From Lucinisca nassula (lineage: Eukaryota; Mollusca; Bivalvia; Lucinida; Lucinidae), in contig CAUZLF010000711.1 in the NCBI GenBank assembly GCA_963580285.1, positions 124,001-188,000 on the forward strand: 64,000 bases of DNA. The letters run 5' to 3'. Every line of letters starts with the position of its first letter. Positions within the stretch are counted from its first letter, which is position 1. This document shows positions 1 through 10,205 of this stretch, one piece after another. A model generated the notes under the pieces. It ran no database searches. It saw only the letters and a program-made list of their open reading frames with translations, and was not told the DNA's origin. A program made the position numbers and the translations under genes.

Positions 1-250
1 CATACGAGCGGGACAGTTTGAGCACTTTTGGTTGAGGGTTAATCAAGGAACATTCATGTTCATCCGAGCAGAACGATTTGAGCAATTTTGGTAGAGGGTC
101 ACCCAAGGAACATTCCTGTGAAATTATTTCAAAATCTGTCCAGCGATTTTGGAGGAAAAAAAAGGCGTTTAAAGTAAAAGTTGACCACGGACGCACGGAC
201 GACGGACAAAAACCGATCACAATAGCTTACTTCGTGCCCAGGTGAGCAAA
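1..250 (-). mobile_element. Helentron-like element, 5' end, running off the window
   Basis: Read on the minus strand this starts near 246 with GCTCACCTGGGCACGAAG, continues with a GTCCGTCGTCCGTGCGTCC tract, and then holds two diverged units of about 61 bp (near 6-66 and 67-127). This is the head-tract-repeat order of the elements at 9186 and 20969, so I place it with them as a relative. The 3' end lies outside the window. Assignment to Helentrons is inference. Confidence 0.5.
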
Positions 251-251
251 T

Positions 252-446
252 AAGAGCTTGAGATAAGAGATACCACACCCAGTCACATTAACCTGACACT
301 GGGTCGACCAGCCCTAGCTCTTCCCCGTAAATCTGAGAGCCAAGCGAGGAACAGCTACTACCATTTTTAACGACTGGTATGTCGCGACCCGGGATCGAAC
401 CCGTTACCCGGAGCGGACACTCTACCAACTGGGGTATCGGGGCCGG
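252..446 (-). mobile_element. tRNA-derived SINE
   Basis: On the minus strand the head reads like a tRNA: an A-box-like CAGTTGGTAGAGTG (near 432-418) and a B box GGGTTCGATCCC (near 403-392). A body follows that reads GCTTGGCTCTCAG and TGTGACTGGGTG. The body matches a SINE type I know as widespread in bivalves. The tRNA part is not a folded functional tRNA, because the anticodon arm is not convincing. No clear target duplication was found. Confidence 0.7.
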
Positions 447-768
447 TAAATAATGAGAGACTGACGATAAAAGGAAATGGGTGAGAAAAACCAACTGGTG
501 ATCAGTGGCGGACATGTTACATGAGCGGAACTCAAATCACATACTAGGGCAAGGTGGTCGGTCAAAGGCAGATTGACACCGAGTATGACTGACACAATAT
601 ATATATTGGCGGCAAATACACATTTTAAGACACAAAAGACACTTGATTAGTACATGCACACCGATTGAGTTAGCATGAAGTGGAAAGATCCAAGGCGCCA
701 TCTGTGTGGTATTTAGCAAGTAAGTTATACACAGTTTATAAAATAATGTTGGCCATAAATTAATGTAG
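447..768. other. Non-coding stretch, nothing recognised
   Basis: I see no ORF with recognisable content, no tandem repeat and no clear element end here. Short ORFs on the minus strand have no recognisable motif. Confidence 0.5.
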
Positions 769-1292
769 TATTGCGAAAATACGCCTATTCAAATACATTG
801 TATTTTGTGTTGAGAAAGAAAATGTCATCACAGCATTAGCAAAGAGTTGTTCCTAAAAAGGACGTGCATTGATACTTGTGCTGTTTGCGACATCCATACC
901 TTTGCAAACCATGTAGCTCCAGATCAGACGGCCATCTGATCAGGATCTACACTGTTTGACATTCAGTTTGTCAATTTACAGGAATATATTACATCAAATA
1001 TCTGATTGATTCACAGGCAGAAATGGTAGTGGCTCCATTATTAAGCAGGGTTCATTTATGTTGAACACCGAAAAAAATGATATTTATCTGAAAAAAAAAA
1101 ATTCTAATATTGTCAAAATTCTGCTCAAAATAGAGATTTAGAGAGCTAGTTAAAACCGCCTTAACGAGTACCTCAAATCGTATGTTTATGAAGAGAAATG
1201 AGGAAACAATTGTAAAAACCCTGTTCTAGTAAAGAATAATGGGTAATGGGTGTAAAAAGGGGTCGAAAATCGACTAGGCGTGTTTTCGTAAT
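769..1292. mobile_element. MITE-like element X, longer copy
   Basis: The ends are inverted: ATTGCGAAAATACGCCTA at the left and TAGGCGTGTTTTCGTAAT at the right, with two mismatches. The same ends bound the copy at 2005-2282. The inside also holds a separate palindromic module (910-955) of the GATCAGACGGC / ATCTGATC type that recurs in the window. No coding sequence is present. The superfamily cannot be assigned from these ends. Confidence 0.5.
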
Positions 1293-1750
1293 GCGGTTTT
1301 ATTACCTTCCCGCACATGGCACTTTATACCAGCAACCATGCAAGTTTCAATTTAAGATCTGAAAATCCGAATAAACGACTGGTAGTAAAGTAGAATGTAT
1401 TTCTTCCAAAATATCCACCCAAACGTTGCCCCGTTCTTCTTTGCTGCCAGGGAACCTCGCTCGGCCACATATGCAAACTGTTGAGTTGGCAATCAATATT
1501 TGGATAAGAAGAAGAAGAAGAAAAAAAACCCAATACTTTCCAGCTGAATTATGGAAGTTTTAGAAACAAATCCCGGTTTATCATGTGGCAGTGCTATTTC
1601 CTACATCATCATTTGTGGAGGGTGGAACCTAATTAATGTAACCAGAAGAGAAGACGGTGCATATGTTGAAACCTATACTGTAATCCTGTTATTAACATAG
1701 AGTAATATGCATTTGCGATGACAAGCCCTGCATGGGGACAGAAGTGGCTG

Positions 1751-1765
1751 TGTATGTATGTATGT

Positions 1766-1796
<31 letters not shown>

Positions 1797-1798
1797 GA
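1751..1798 (+). repeat. Microsatellite (GTAT)n(GT)n(G)n
   Basis: GTAT and GT repeats run into an uninterrupted run of 18 G. It is simple sequence; the proline/histidine-rich ORF opposite it is an artefact of this repeat. Confidence 0.9.
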
Positions 1799-2004
1799 GA
1801 GAGGGGGTCTTCATTTAGCGTCCCAATCACAAGGACGTTACACTTAATGATATTCATAGATGATGTCAATAGAGCACGTTAGGAACTGAAATTTTATCAC
1901 CAAGGCTGGAATAAAGCATGTGTGTCGCAGTGGGGAGGGGTTACCAACACGAGGCCTCTAGCACCAGATACTGACCATTAGAATAACTAAGATATGTAAA
2001 AATC

Positions 2005-2282
2005 CATAACGAAAACACGCCTATACAAATACATTGTAAATAATACCACCGAAAATGAAAATTTTCAGATGACAAATTCCGATATTTTTCTTATTTCTGC
2101 TCAAAACATAGATTGTGGATACTCGTTAGAACCGCCTCGTCGAGGCAGTTCTAACGAGTACCCACAATCTATGTTTTGGAGCATGAATAAGAAAAAATAT
2201 TGTATACCCCGCAAACCCCAGTTTTACTATATAAAAGTGGGGTTCAAGGGGGTCAAAATTATATAGGCGTGTTTTCGTGATG
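2005..2282. mobile_element. MITE-like element X, complete fold-back copy
   Basis: Ends are CATAACGAAAACACGCCTAT and ATAGGCGTGTTTTCGTGATG, an inverted pair. The centre (2104-2176) is a nearly perfect palindrome with arms of about 36 bp around CCTCG|TCGAGG, so the whole 278 bp could fold back on itself. It is a compact non-coding element; a target duplication is not clear. Confidence 0.6.
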
Positions 2283-2348
2283 AATAGAGAGCGAGATAGA
2301 ATTTTACCAATCTATTCATTGTTTTTATACTTATTTTTGATAAATAAA

Positions 2349-2580
2349 AGTGTGCAGTCCTCGGTGGCCTTGTGGATAATTTTGAGCATGGACTTATTCA
2401 GTAGATCTCTCACAGCTGTTGGTTAGAGCCTGGCTCGGCTCACCTGTGAGACGCCAAGTTCTGCAACGGAAGGTAAGGTGATTTTCCTCCGGGTACTCCG
2501 GCATTCGTTCTGCCTCTAATATTAATGACTATAATCTCGAAATGGTCGTAAAAACAACGAATAAATAAATAAATTAAAGT
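2349..2580 (+). mobile_element. Possible SINE with (AAAT)n tail
   Basis: The segment begins GTGCAGTCCTCGGTGGCC, holds TCCTCCGGGTACTCCGGC (a phrase I know from invertebrate SINEs) and ends in AATAAATAAATAAATT. Pol III boxes are not clear. The call rests on memory of that phrase and on the tail, so it is tentative. Confidence 0.35.
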
Positions 2581-2675
2581 TCTTGTGCAGTCACGAGTGG
2601 TTATGTAGAATATACTATTTTTTTTATTTCCGTTATTTCCGGACCATTTCGGGCAGTTTAAAAATGTACACGTGA

Positions 2676-2850
2676 TTTATCATCATCATCATCATCAATA
2701 TAGGATTTTTTATTAACGTGCAGGTAGAGGGGCAACATCCACATGAGTGCCCCCCTTCCAGGTATCTGGCTTGCTTGCTACACGCTTGGCAGATCTCAAA
2801 CCAGATCTCATGCGGATCGATAGTAACAAAAAAAAAAAAAAAAAAACAAT
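2676..2850 (+). repeat. Dispersed repeat D fragment, then poly(A)
   Basis: A (CAT)n tract is followed by GATTTTTTATTAACGTGCAGG and GAGGGGCAAC. The same order, split by an insertion, occurs at 15823-15848 and 18001-18035, so this is a copy of a dispersed repeat. A run of A follows near 2827-2846. No coding content is seen. Confidence 0.45.
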
Positions 2851-3580
2851 TCATAAGACAATTTACATTATTGTTTTGTTTATCGAAATAAAGTAAGTGA
2901 GGCGTGTTCAACTTTATTGATACCGGAATAGTACCGGTAATTATAAATGCCAATCAATACAAAGGGGCGGTACTATGTTGCCACCCTCCAGTCCTTACCG
3001 CCATTAACCCATTACAGTTAAATGCCAGCCGTTGTGGTGGGACGTTTCTTTGAAAGTCATAAACTTGTTTATATGTCTTGAATATATGTCACTAACATGT
3101 TAATTAAATGAGTAAGTCAGATATATCATTGCATGCGCCGACTGGCATTTTAGATCCCGAAAAAATAATTTTCTAACTGTTAAATGAAAATTACAACTTT
3201 GTTTATTTTGTTGATAGCCAGTCAGTCATGGCTGCCCCTGTCCAGAATGATCATTAGTTTTGCGCTTTTCCGAACCGTGCATGGAGTTTCGCCAAGGTTA
3301 TATCAAGCTGATACATACACAACTCCCATGTATTAATGTATTTTTTTGTTATTTAATATCCGAGACAGCGAGTAAATGGGGTATGTAAAACCGGAAGTGA
3401 ATCCAGGAGATTGGGGTCACGCCCCCTTGGTACTACGCACATACTGACAGTCTCTTATATCAGTTTCAGCTGTTTTTGTTTGTAATTTGAAGCCAGTGGT
3501 AATGTTGCAAGGTGTGCATATTGATTTTCATTTAAGGTTAACATTAGTATCTCGTACTGAAGTCTGAACAAAGAATATCC
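2851..3580. other. Non-coding stretch, nothing recognised
   Basis: I see no recognisable gene or element end in this stretch. It precedes the inverted-repeat element that begins near 3583. Confidence 0.45.
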
Positions 3581-3731
3581 CCTATCAGTTATCTCAATGT
3601 CTGGGAATCGAGACAATTCACCGACAAGACAACTCATTGACACAATTGAAGACAACCCATCGACACCTTTTGAAGACAATTCACTGACACATTTGTTTGA
3701 AGGTAATTGGCAATCATAGGTAATTGAGCGT

Positions 3732-4580
3732 AATTATTTCCTTTTGTATGCATTAAAGATATATCTTGACTAACCAAGAATCTTGGTTAGCGAAGTCATA
3801 TTTAAAGGGTGTCAACAGGAACCAATAACACAACCAAGTCAATTTTTTATGTAATGTGTAATGTTGCTTATTCAATATTTGTTCAGTAGGGGACTGTCAT
3901 TTAAGAAACATTGTTAAGTAAATATATGGCAAAGAATCAATGTCATACAGAAAGTATGACACAAAATCAATGTCATATAAGTCTAATAAGATATATGACA
4001 TACATTCCATGTTATCATAGTGTATTTCATGTCATATAAACTAACTATATCATTTCATGCAATCAAATTTTGAAATATAAAACATTTCCAAAATTATGAT
4101 TGTTCCAATAATCATTAATTCAACATTAATATTCAATATACCGCCCACATTTGATAGGATTAACAAATGACATGACAAGTATATCAATAATAATGCAACA
4201 ATACAAATAATTAAAACATTGATTTATGAATACATATATACATATGTCTACACCTATGCATAAACATATTCATATATTTTTATGTACATGCAGAAACAAG
4301 TATTTTAAGACACACAAACATGGGAGTTTGCAAGCTGGTTGGGTGGGCGGGTGGGAGAAAGTAATTTTTTAACGATCTACCCCCTACTGTCAATATATAA
4401 CAACTGTGGAGAAAGATGTAAATTTTTCCTGAACAAAGGATTAATTTTGACCAATGAAATGAAAGAAAATATTCACTTCCTGGTATGCTATAACCGTTGA
4501 CACGAATAGACTAAAGCCAATTTCAACTGAATCCAAATCGTCAATAATTAAATATTATATTTCTATAATAAACCAATTAT
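3732..4580. mobile_element. Tandem-dimer element, short unit
   Basis: This unit starts with block R1 (3732-4145) and ends with block R2 (4358-4580). The next unit (4575-7326) starts with R1 again (4575-4988) and ends with R2 again (7104-7326). The R1 and R2 copies looked identical by eye. AATTAT stands at the left edge, at the junction and at the right edge. R1 contains a palindrome CTAACCAAGAATCTTGGTTAG. The middle here is only about 212 bp. Confidence 0.6.
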
Positions 4581-7326
4581 TTCCTTTTGTATGCATTAAA
4601 GATATATCTTGACTAACCAAGAATCTTGGTTAGCGAAGTCATATTTAAAGGGTGTCAACAGGAACCAATAACACAACCAAGTCAATTTTTTATGTAATGT
4701 GTAATGTTGCTTATTCAATATTTGTTCAGTAGGGGACTGTCATTTAAGAAACATTGTTAAGTAAATATATGGCAAAGAATCAATGTCATACAGAAAGTAT
4801 GACACAAAATCAATGTCATATAAGTCTAATAAGATATATGACATACATTCCATGTTATCATAGTGTATTTCATGTCATATAAACTAACTATATCATTTCA
4901 TGCAATCAAATTTTGAAATATAAAACATTTCCAAAATTATGATTGTTCCAATAATCATTAATTCAACATTAATATTCAATATACCGCCAACCCACCGGCC
5001 AGATAATGTTCAACAGTAAACAAGCAAACAAGAGAGAGAGGGAGAGAGAGAGAGAGAAAGAGAAAATAATAATATGATAATGTTCTGAACATATGTGAAA
5101 AGGTAAAAGTAAAGCAACAAATTCCTAAAGCAATCTCAGGCAAGGTTATAACCTTCTTACTAATAAGAATTGAACATGTTAACCGTAGACCATGAACATG
5201 TTATCTGTAGAACATGTTAACTGTAGACCGAGTTGTTTGAAATCTGATATGAGGACTGTTTTTTATTCATTTAATTCTTTTTGGTAAGCCGTAACTAGTC
5301 CAAAAAATAAATAAATAAAATAAAGATTGTAGAATTTATAACTGACTGAGAAGTCATGATTACCATATTATTCATTGACCTAAAATGGAATTATACCTAC
5401 AGGAATTGATCACCATAATCAAACCATGAATCACAGCAATGAAGTTCAATAACCATGTTGGGCTATTGCAGAATCTACTGCACAAATTCATTGTAGCAGT
5501 TATCTGCGATTCATGGAATGATACAGTGGCCTTATGTGAAATTCTACCATCTTGCAAATAATGAGCTGCATGATCTGGGTGACATCAAACTGATCACCAT
5601 AATCAAACCATGAATCACAGCAATGAAGCTCAATAACCATGTTGGGCTATTGCAGAATCTACTGCACAAATTCATTGTAGCAGTTATCTGCGATTCATGG
5701 AATGATACAGTGGCCTTATGTGAAATTCTACCATCTTGCAAATAATGAGCTGCATGATCTGGGTGACATCAAACTGATCACCATAATCAAACCATGAATC
5801 ACAGCAATGAAGCTCAATAACCGTGTTGGGCTATTGCAGAATCTACTGCACAAATTCATTGTAGCAGTTATCCGTGATTCATGGAATGATACAGTGGCCT
5901 TATGTGAAATTCTACCTTCTTGCAAAAATAAGCTGGGTGACATCAAACTGATCACCATAATCAAACCATGAATCACAGCAATGAAGCTCAATAACCATGT
6001 TGGGCTATTGCCGAATCTACTGCACAAATTCATTGTAGCAGATGTCTATGATTCATGGAATGATACAGTGGCCTTACAGGAAATTCTACTTGCCTGCAAA
6101 GAATGAGCTGGTTAATATCAAACTGATTGCCAAAATCTCAAATTGGTTGCCAAAATCAAACCATGAATCACAAAGGAAGCTCGATAACCATGTTGGGCCA
6201 TCGCAGAATCTAAATCACCGTAGCAGGTGTCTATGATTCATGGAATAATACAGTGGCCTTATAAGAATTAAAACAAAAAAAAAATCAAACCATGAATCAC
6301 AGCTAGGAAACTCAATAACCATGTTGGGCTATTGCCGAATCTACTGCACAAATTCATTGTAGCAGATATCCATGATTCATGGAATGATACTGTGGTCTTA
6401 TTAAAAATTTGTACATATTTACAAGTAAAGGGCAGCATGCTATAACATATTCAAATCAATAATTCAAACAACAATAAAGAATTTAAACATCCTTGCAAGC
6501 AAAGGGCTGCATGCTTTGGGGGGAACATACATACAGCAGTTGACCAATAATTTGAATAAAACCAAACCATGAATCACAGCTAGGAAACTCAATAACCATG
6601 TTGGGCTATTGCCGAATCTACTGCACAAATTCATTGTAGCAGATATCCACGATTCATGGAATGATACTGTGGTCTTATAATAAATTCATACAGCTTCGCA
6701 AGCAAAGGTCAGCATGCTATAGCAGGTATTCAAGAAAACAAACAAAACAACAACAAAAACTTTTACAGCTAAGGGAAAAGCAAGACAGGACAAAACAAGC
6801 AAAGCAACAAGAAACAGAAGCACAAATCAGCAAACAACTGAAGCACAAAGCAGCAAACAACAGCACAGCAACTACATACATTCTTACCGGATGTTCTTCT
6901 AAACACTATTCATCACTACCTTCTTTGAACAAGGATTGATCTCTATAAAATACATAATAGTGAACAAATATACTATCAAGAACGAAGAATAATGAAAGTC
7001 CTTGTTGAAGTGGTCTAAATTTCAACATTAAGATGTGATCTTATATGATAATGGTCTGATTATTATGTCTTACATTGATCTTCAAAAATGGGGAAAAAAA
7101 AAAAAAGTAATTTTTTAACGATCTACCCCCTACTGTCAATATATAACAACTGTGGAGAAAGATGTAAATTTTTCCTGAACAAAGGATTAATTTTGACCAA
7201 TGAAATGAAAGAAAATATTCACTTCCTGGTATGCTATAACCGTTGACACGAATAGACTAAAGCCAATTTCAACTGAATCCAAATCGTCAATAATTAAATA
7301 TTATATTTCTATAATAAACCAATTAT
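4575..7326. mobile_element. Tandem-dimer element, long unit
   Basis: This unit has the same R1 and R2 ends as the preceding unit, but a middle of about 2.1 kb holding an (AG)n tract (5031-5056) and a seven-copy repeat (5390-6665). AATTAT flanks both units, which suggests either a duplicated target shared by two insertions or a tandem duplication with loss from one middle. No coding region is supported. The terminal sequences do not form obvious inverted repeats. Confidence 0.55.
5390..6665 (+). repeat. Seven-copy interspersed tandem repeat (about 130-280 bp spacing)
   Basis: Cores starting AAACCATGAATCACAG occur near 5421, 5605, 5789, 5963, 6158, 6287 and 6564. Each core ends about 100 bp later with GATTCATGGAATGATAC, so each is bounded by the inverted pair CATGAATC / GATTCATG. 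The first three are regular (184 bp); later copies are spaced irregularly by indels. The repeated ORFs here follow the repeat and are not genes. Confidence 0.85.
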
Positions 7327-8201
7327 GGATAATTGGTATATTGTATTTGATTGATCTGTGAATGACTAGCCTATACCTGTTTTACATGTCAGTGAACCGT
7401 CTTAATGGGCTACGAATGTGGAAAGGTTTTTGATTTTTATAATGACTGAAGTTCTGCATCATTTACGATGCAGCAGGTGACGGATGCGCACTCAGCGCCA
7501 CTGCTGTGCCGTAAGATGAATATGGGAATTAGAAGTTTAATAGTTTGCCTTGTCTGATTTGATGTCGCACAAACGTGACTGTCGGGGAGCTGTCTCAAAG
7601 TAATTGAGGAAAACATGTAGCTTTGAGGCTGTTGATTGCTATGTAGTGGCAATATTGGTATTACGACCACTGGAAGTGAAGGATAAGTTAGCCTCAAGAT
7701 TTGTACAATTTGCATTTATATACCTAATTCTGATCATGATAATATAATTATAAACCATGTTAATGTATTATCATCGAGATAATAAGCTTTTGCGATGGAC
7801 CTCGATTAATCCCACTTTAAGGTTAAAAGTTCAGTTTAAACGGGATTACGTTTCATATTTCTGCCTATAAACGTTAGGCGTTATCGTTACAGTCGTTTTG
7901 TTTTGAGCAGAATAAGGCAAAAACATATCGTTCTGTATTTTCGTATGATTACGACGAGGATGCAAAAGCTTTTGAAGGGCATCTGAGACTAAGCAGGCCG
8001 GTTTTGTCATACCTGTATGGAAGTTTTTCTCGCGACAAGGTCCATGTTGTTTTTTATTTAATGCTGAAGTTTCAGCTTGACCAAAAGCTTAATATACACG
8101 TATTCTAAATTCGTTATTTTGATCATAAACTTGATATTAGATCATTTTATTTTCAAATCATTGTCTTCATTTTATCAGCTTGTGTATAATTTCAACATAA
8201 T
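7327..8201. other. Interior of the iteron element, nothing recognised
   Basis: About 870 bp between the tandem dimer and the right iteron end hold no recognisable domain. It may be the remnant of the original interior of the 3.58-8.31 kb element. Confidence 0.4.
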
Positions 8202-8301
8202 AATGTGTCAATGAGTTGTCTTCAAAAAGAGTCGATGAATTGTCTCCATAACCCGTGTCGATGAGTTGTCTTGTCGATGAATTGTCTTGTTCCCGTTATC
8301 T

Positions 8302-8431
8302 GCATATATCCCCCACCACCGGGGGCCTATGGTTTTACATAGGCTTATATAGGGAAAATCATTGAAAAATCTTCTTTTCTGAAACCACAAGGCCCAGATC
8401 TTTGATATTTGGTGTGAAGCTTCACATGAAG
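8302..8431 (+). repeat. Stray unit of the Helentron-like A tandem repeat
   Basis: It contains GGTTTTACATAGGCTTATAT and GATATTTGGTGTGAAGCTTC, the core phrases of the tandem unit in the elements at 9186 and 20969. A single partial unit lies just outside the hAT-like end at 8432. Confidence 0.7.
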
Positions 8432-10197
8432 TAGTGTTTCCCCGGCCCTATTAAGCATGGCGTGGCGCCATGTCCCTTTTCTCTAGTGCCATGTCCTTTT
8501 TTCCAGCGCCATGCCCTTTTCAGATAGAGTAAATGTTGCCCTACATTTTGGTTAAAAAATCACTGAAATTGACCAAAAAATAACAAAGTTATGCCTGTTT
8601 AAATAAGGTCTATATTAGATACCTTTTAGCAATAAATTGTTGCCTTTTTGACAGTCCACCTTTATGGTTGACTGATAGTCCCCCTGTTTATTGAACTTAA
8701 TTATATCACTTTAAGAAGTCATAACTGTGTTTTGATAACATGTGTGAGTGGCATCAATTATGGTTGACTGGTAATCCCCCTGTTTATTGAACTTAATTAT
8801 ATCACTTTATGAAGTGTGTTTTGATAACAAGTGTGAGTGGCACCAATTAAACAAATGAAGTGTGAAAGTGTGCGTTACCAGTGTCATGTCAGTGTTTATG
8901 TGTATAAGAGAATGGGAACTGTGGGCCAAACATGTTCAAAGCTTATCTTGTCTTTTTTGTAGCAGTGATCAACTTGCTTGCAAAACTAAAACTTCTTGTC
9001 ACCAATGGTTAATATGACATATCTCTTGACTTATTAAAAAAGACAGGCAGTATAATTTAGCACTGAAGACAAAGAGTAAGAGAAGGATCTTTTTATTTCA
9101 AGTTGAGAGATGTTCCATTTTAGCAAAGTGCTGCAAATGAATGTGCCCTTTTTACACAGCTGTTCGTATTTGAAGTGCCCTTTTTAGCTCACCTGTCACG
9201 TAGTGACAAGGTGAGCTTTTGTGATCACTTTTCGTCCGTCGTCATTGCGTGTGTGCGTAAACTTTTTCTTCAAATGACATCTCCTAAACCACTGATCGGA
9301 TTTTGACCAAACTTCACAGCAATGATCCTTATGTGGTCCCCTTTCAAAATTGTTCAAATGGTTCTTGTCCATTCCACATCTGGGTCACAGGAGCTAAAAA
9401 TAGATTTTTTAAACGGAAGCTTTAAAAATCTTCTTCTCTAAAACAACAAGGCCCAGATCTTTGATATTTGGTGTGAAGCTTCATCTAGTGGACCTCTACC
9501 ACGATTGTTCAAATTATAGCCCTGAGGGCCAAAATGCCCCACCCCGGGGGCCTATGGTTTTACATAGGCTTATATATGGAAAATCATTGAAAAATCTTCT
9601 TCTCTGAAACCGCAAGGCCCAGATCTTTGATATTTGGTGTGAAGCTTCATCTAGTGGACCTCTACCAAGATTGTTCAAATTATAGCCCTGAGGGCCAAAA
9701 TGCCCCCACCCCCGGGGGCCTATGGTTTTACATAGGCTTATATAGGGAAAATCATTAAAACTTCTTCTTTTCTGAAACCACAAGGCCCACGTCTTTAATA
9801 TTTTGTGTGAAGCTTTACCTGGTGGACCTCTACTAAGATTGTTCAAATTATAGCATTGGGGGCCTTTGTTTTTACATAGGCTTATACAGGGAAAATCTTT
9901 AAAAATCTTCTTCTCTGAAACCGCAAGGCCCAGATCTTTGATATTTGGTGTGAAGCTTCATCTAGTGGACCTCTACCAAATTTGTTCAAATTATAGCACT
10001 GGGGACCAAAATGCCCCCACCCCGGGGGCCTATGGTTTTACATAGGCTTATATAAGGAAAATCATTTAAAAGTCTTCTCTGAAACCACAAGGCCCAGGTC
10101 TTTAATATTTGGTGTGAAGCTTTGCCTTGTGGACCTTTACTAAGATTGTTCAAATTATAGCCTTGGGGCCGAAAATGCCCCCGCCCCGGGGGCCTTT

Positions 10198-10205
10198 GGT
10201 TTTAC
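10198..10205 (+). repeat. 8-bp target duplication, left copy
   Basis: GGTTTTAC lies directly before the TAGGGGTG end. The same octamer follows the other end at 12305-12312, and removing the insertion restores the phrase GGTTTTACATAGGC of the host repeat. Confidence 0.9.

Larger units (their letters stand above)
3583..8306. mobile_element. Inverted-repeat element with GACAAYTCATCGACA iterons
   Basis: The left end (about 3583-3692) and the right end (8202-8306) are inverted copies. Both contain four 15-16 bp iterons of the form GACAAYYCAYYGACA (left: 3612, 3628, 3651, 3675). Both also have TATCAGTTATC / GATAACGGGAACAAG outside them. Such iterated subterminal motifs are typical transposase binding arrays. 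No transposase ORF survives inside. The inside is occupied by a tandem dimer of another element (3732-7326) and by about 870 bp of unrecognised sequence (7327-8200). The superfamily is unknown to me. Confidence 0.55.

Noticed and set aside
380..446. Functional tRNA gene
   Set aside because: A and B boxes exist, but the head is joined to a SINE body and the anticodon and acceptor arms do not pair well.
5372..6033. Repeated ORFs with MQDGRISHKATVSFHESQ
   Set aside because: They follow the 184-bp repeat unit, and the repeat is better explained as non-coding.
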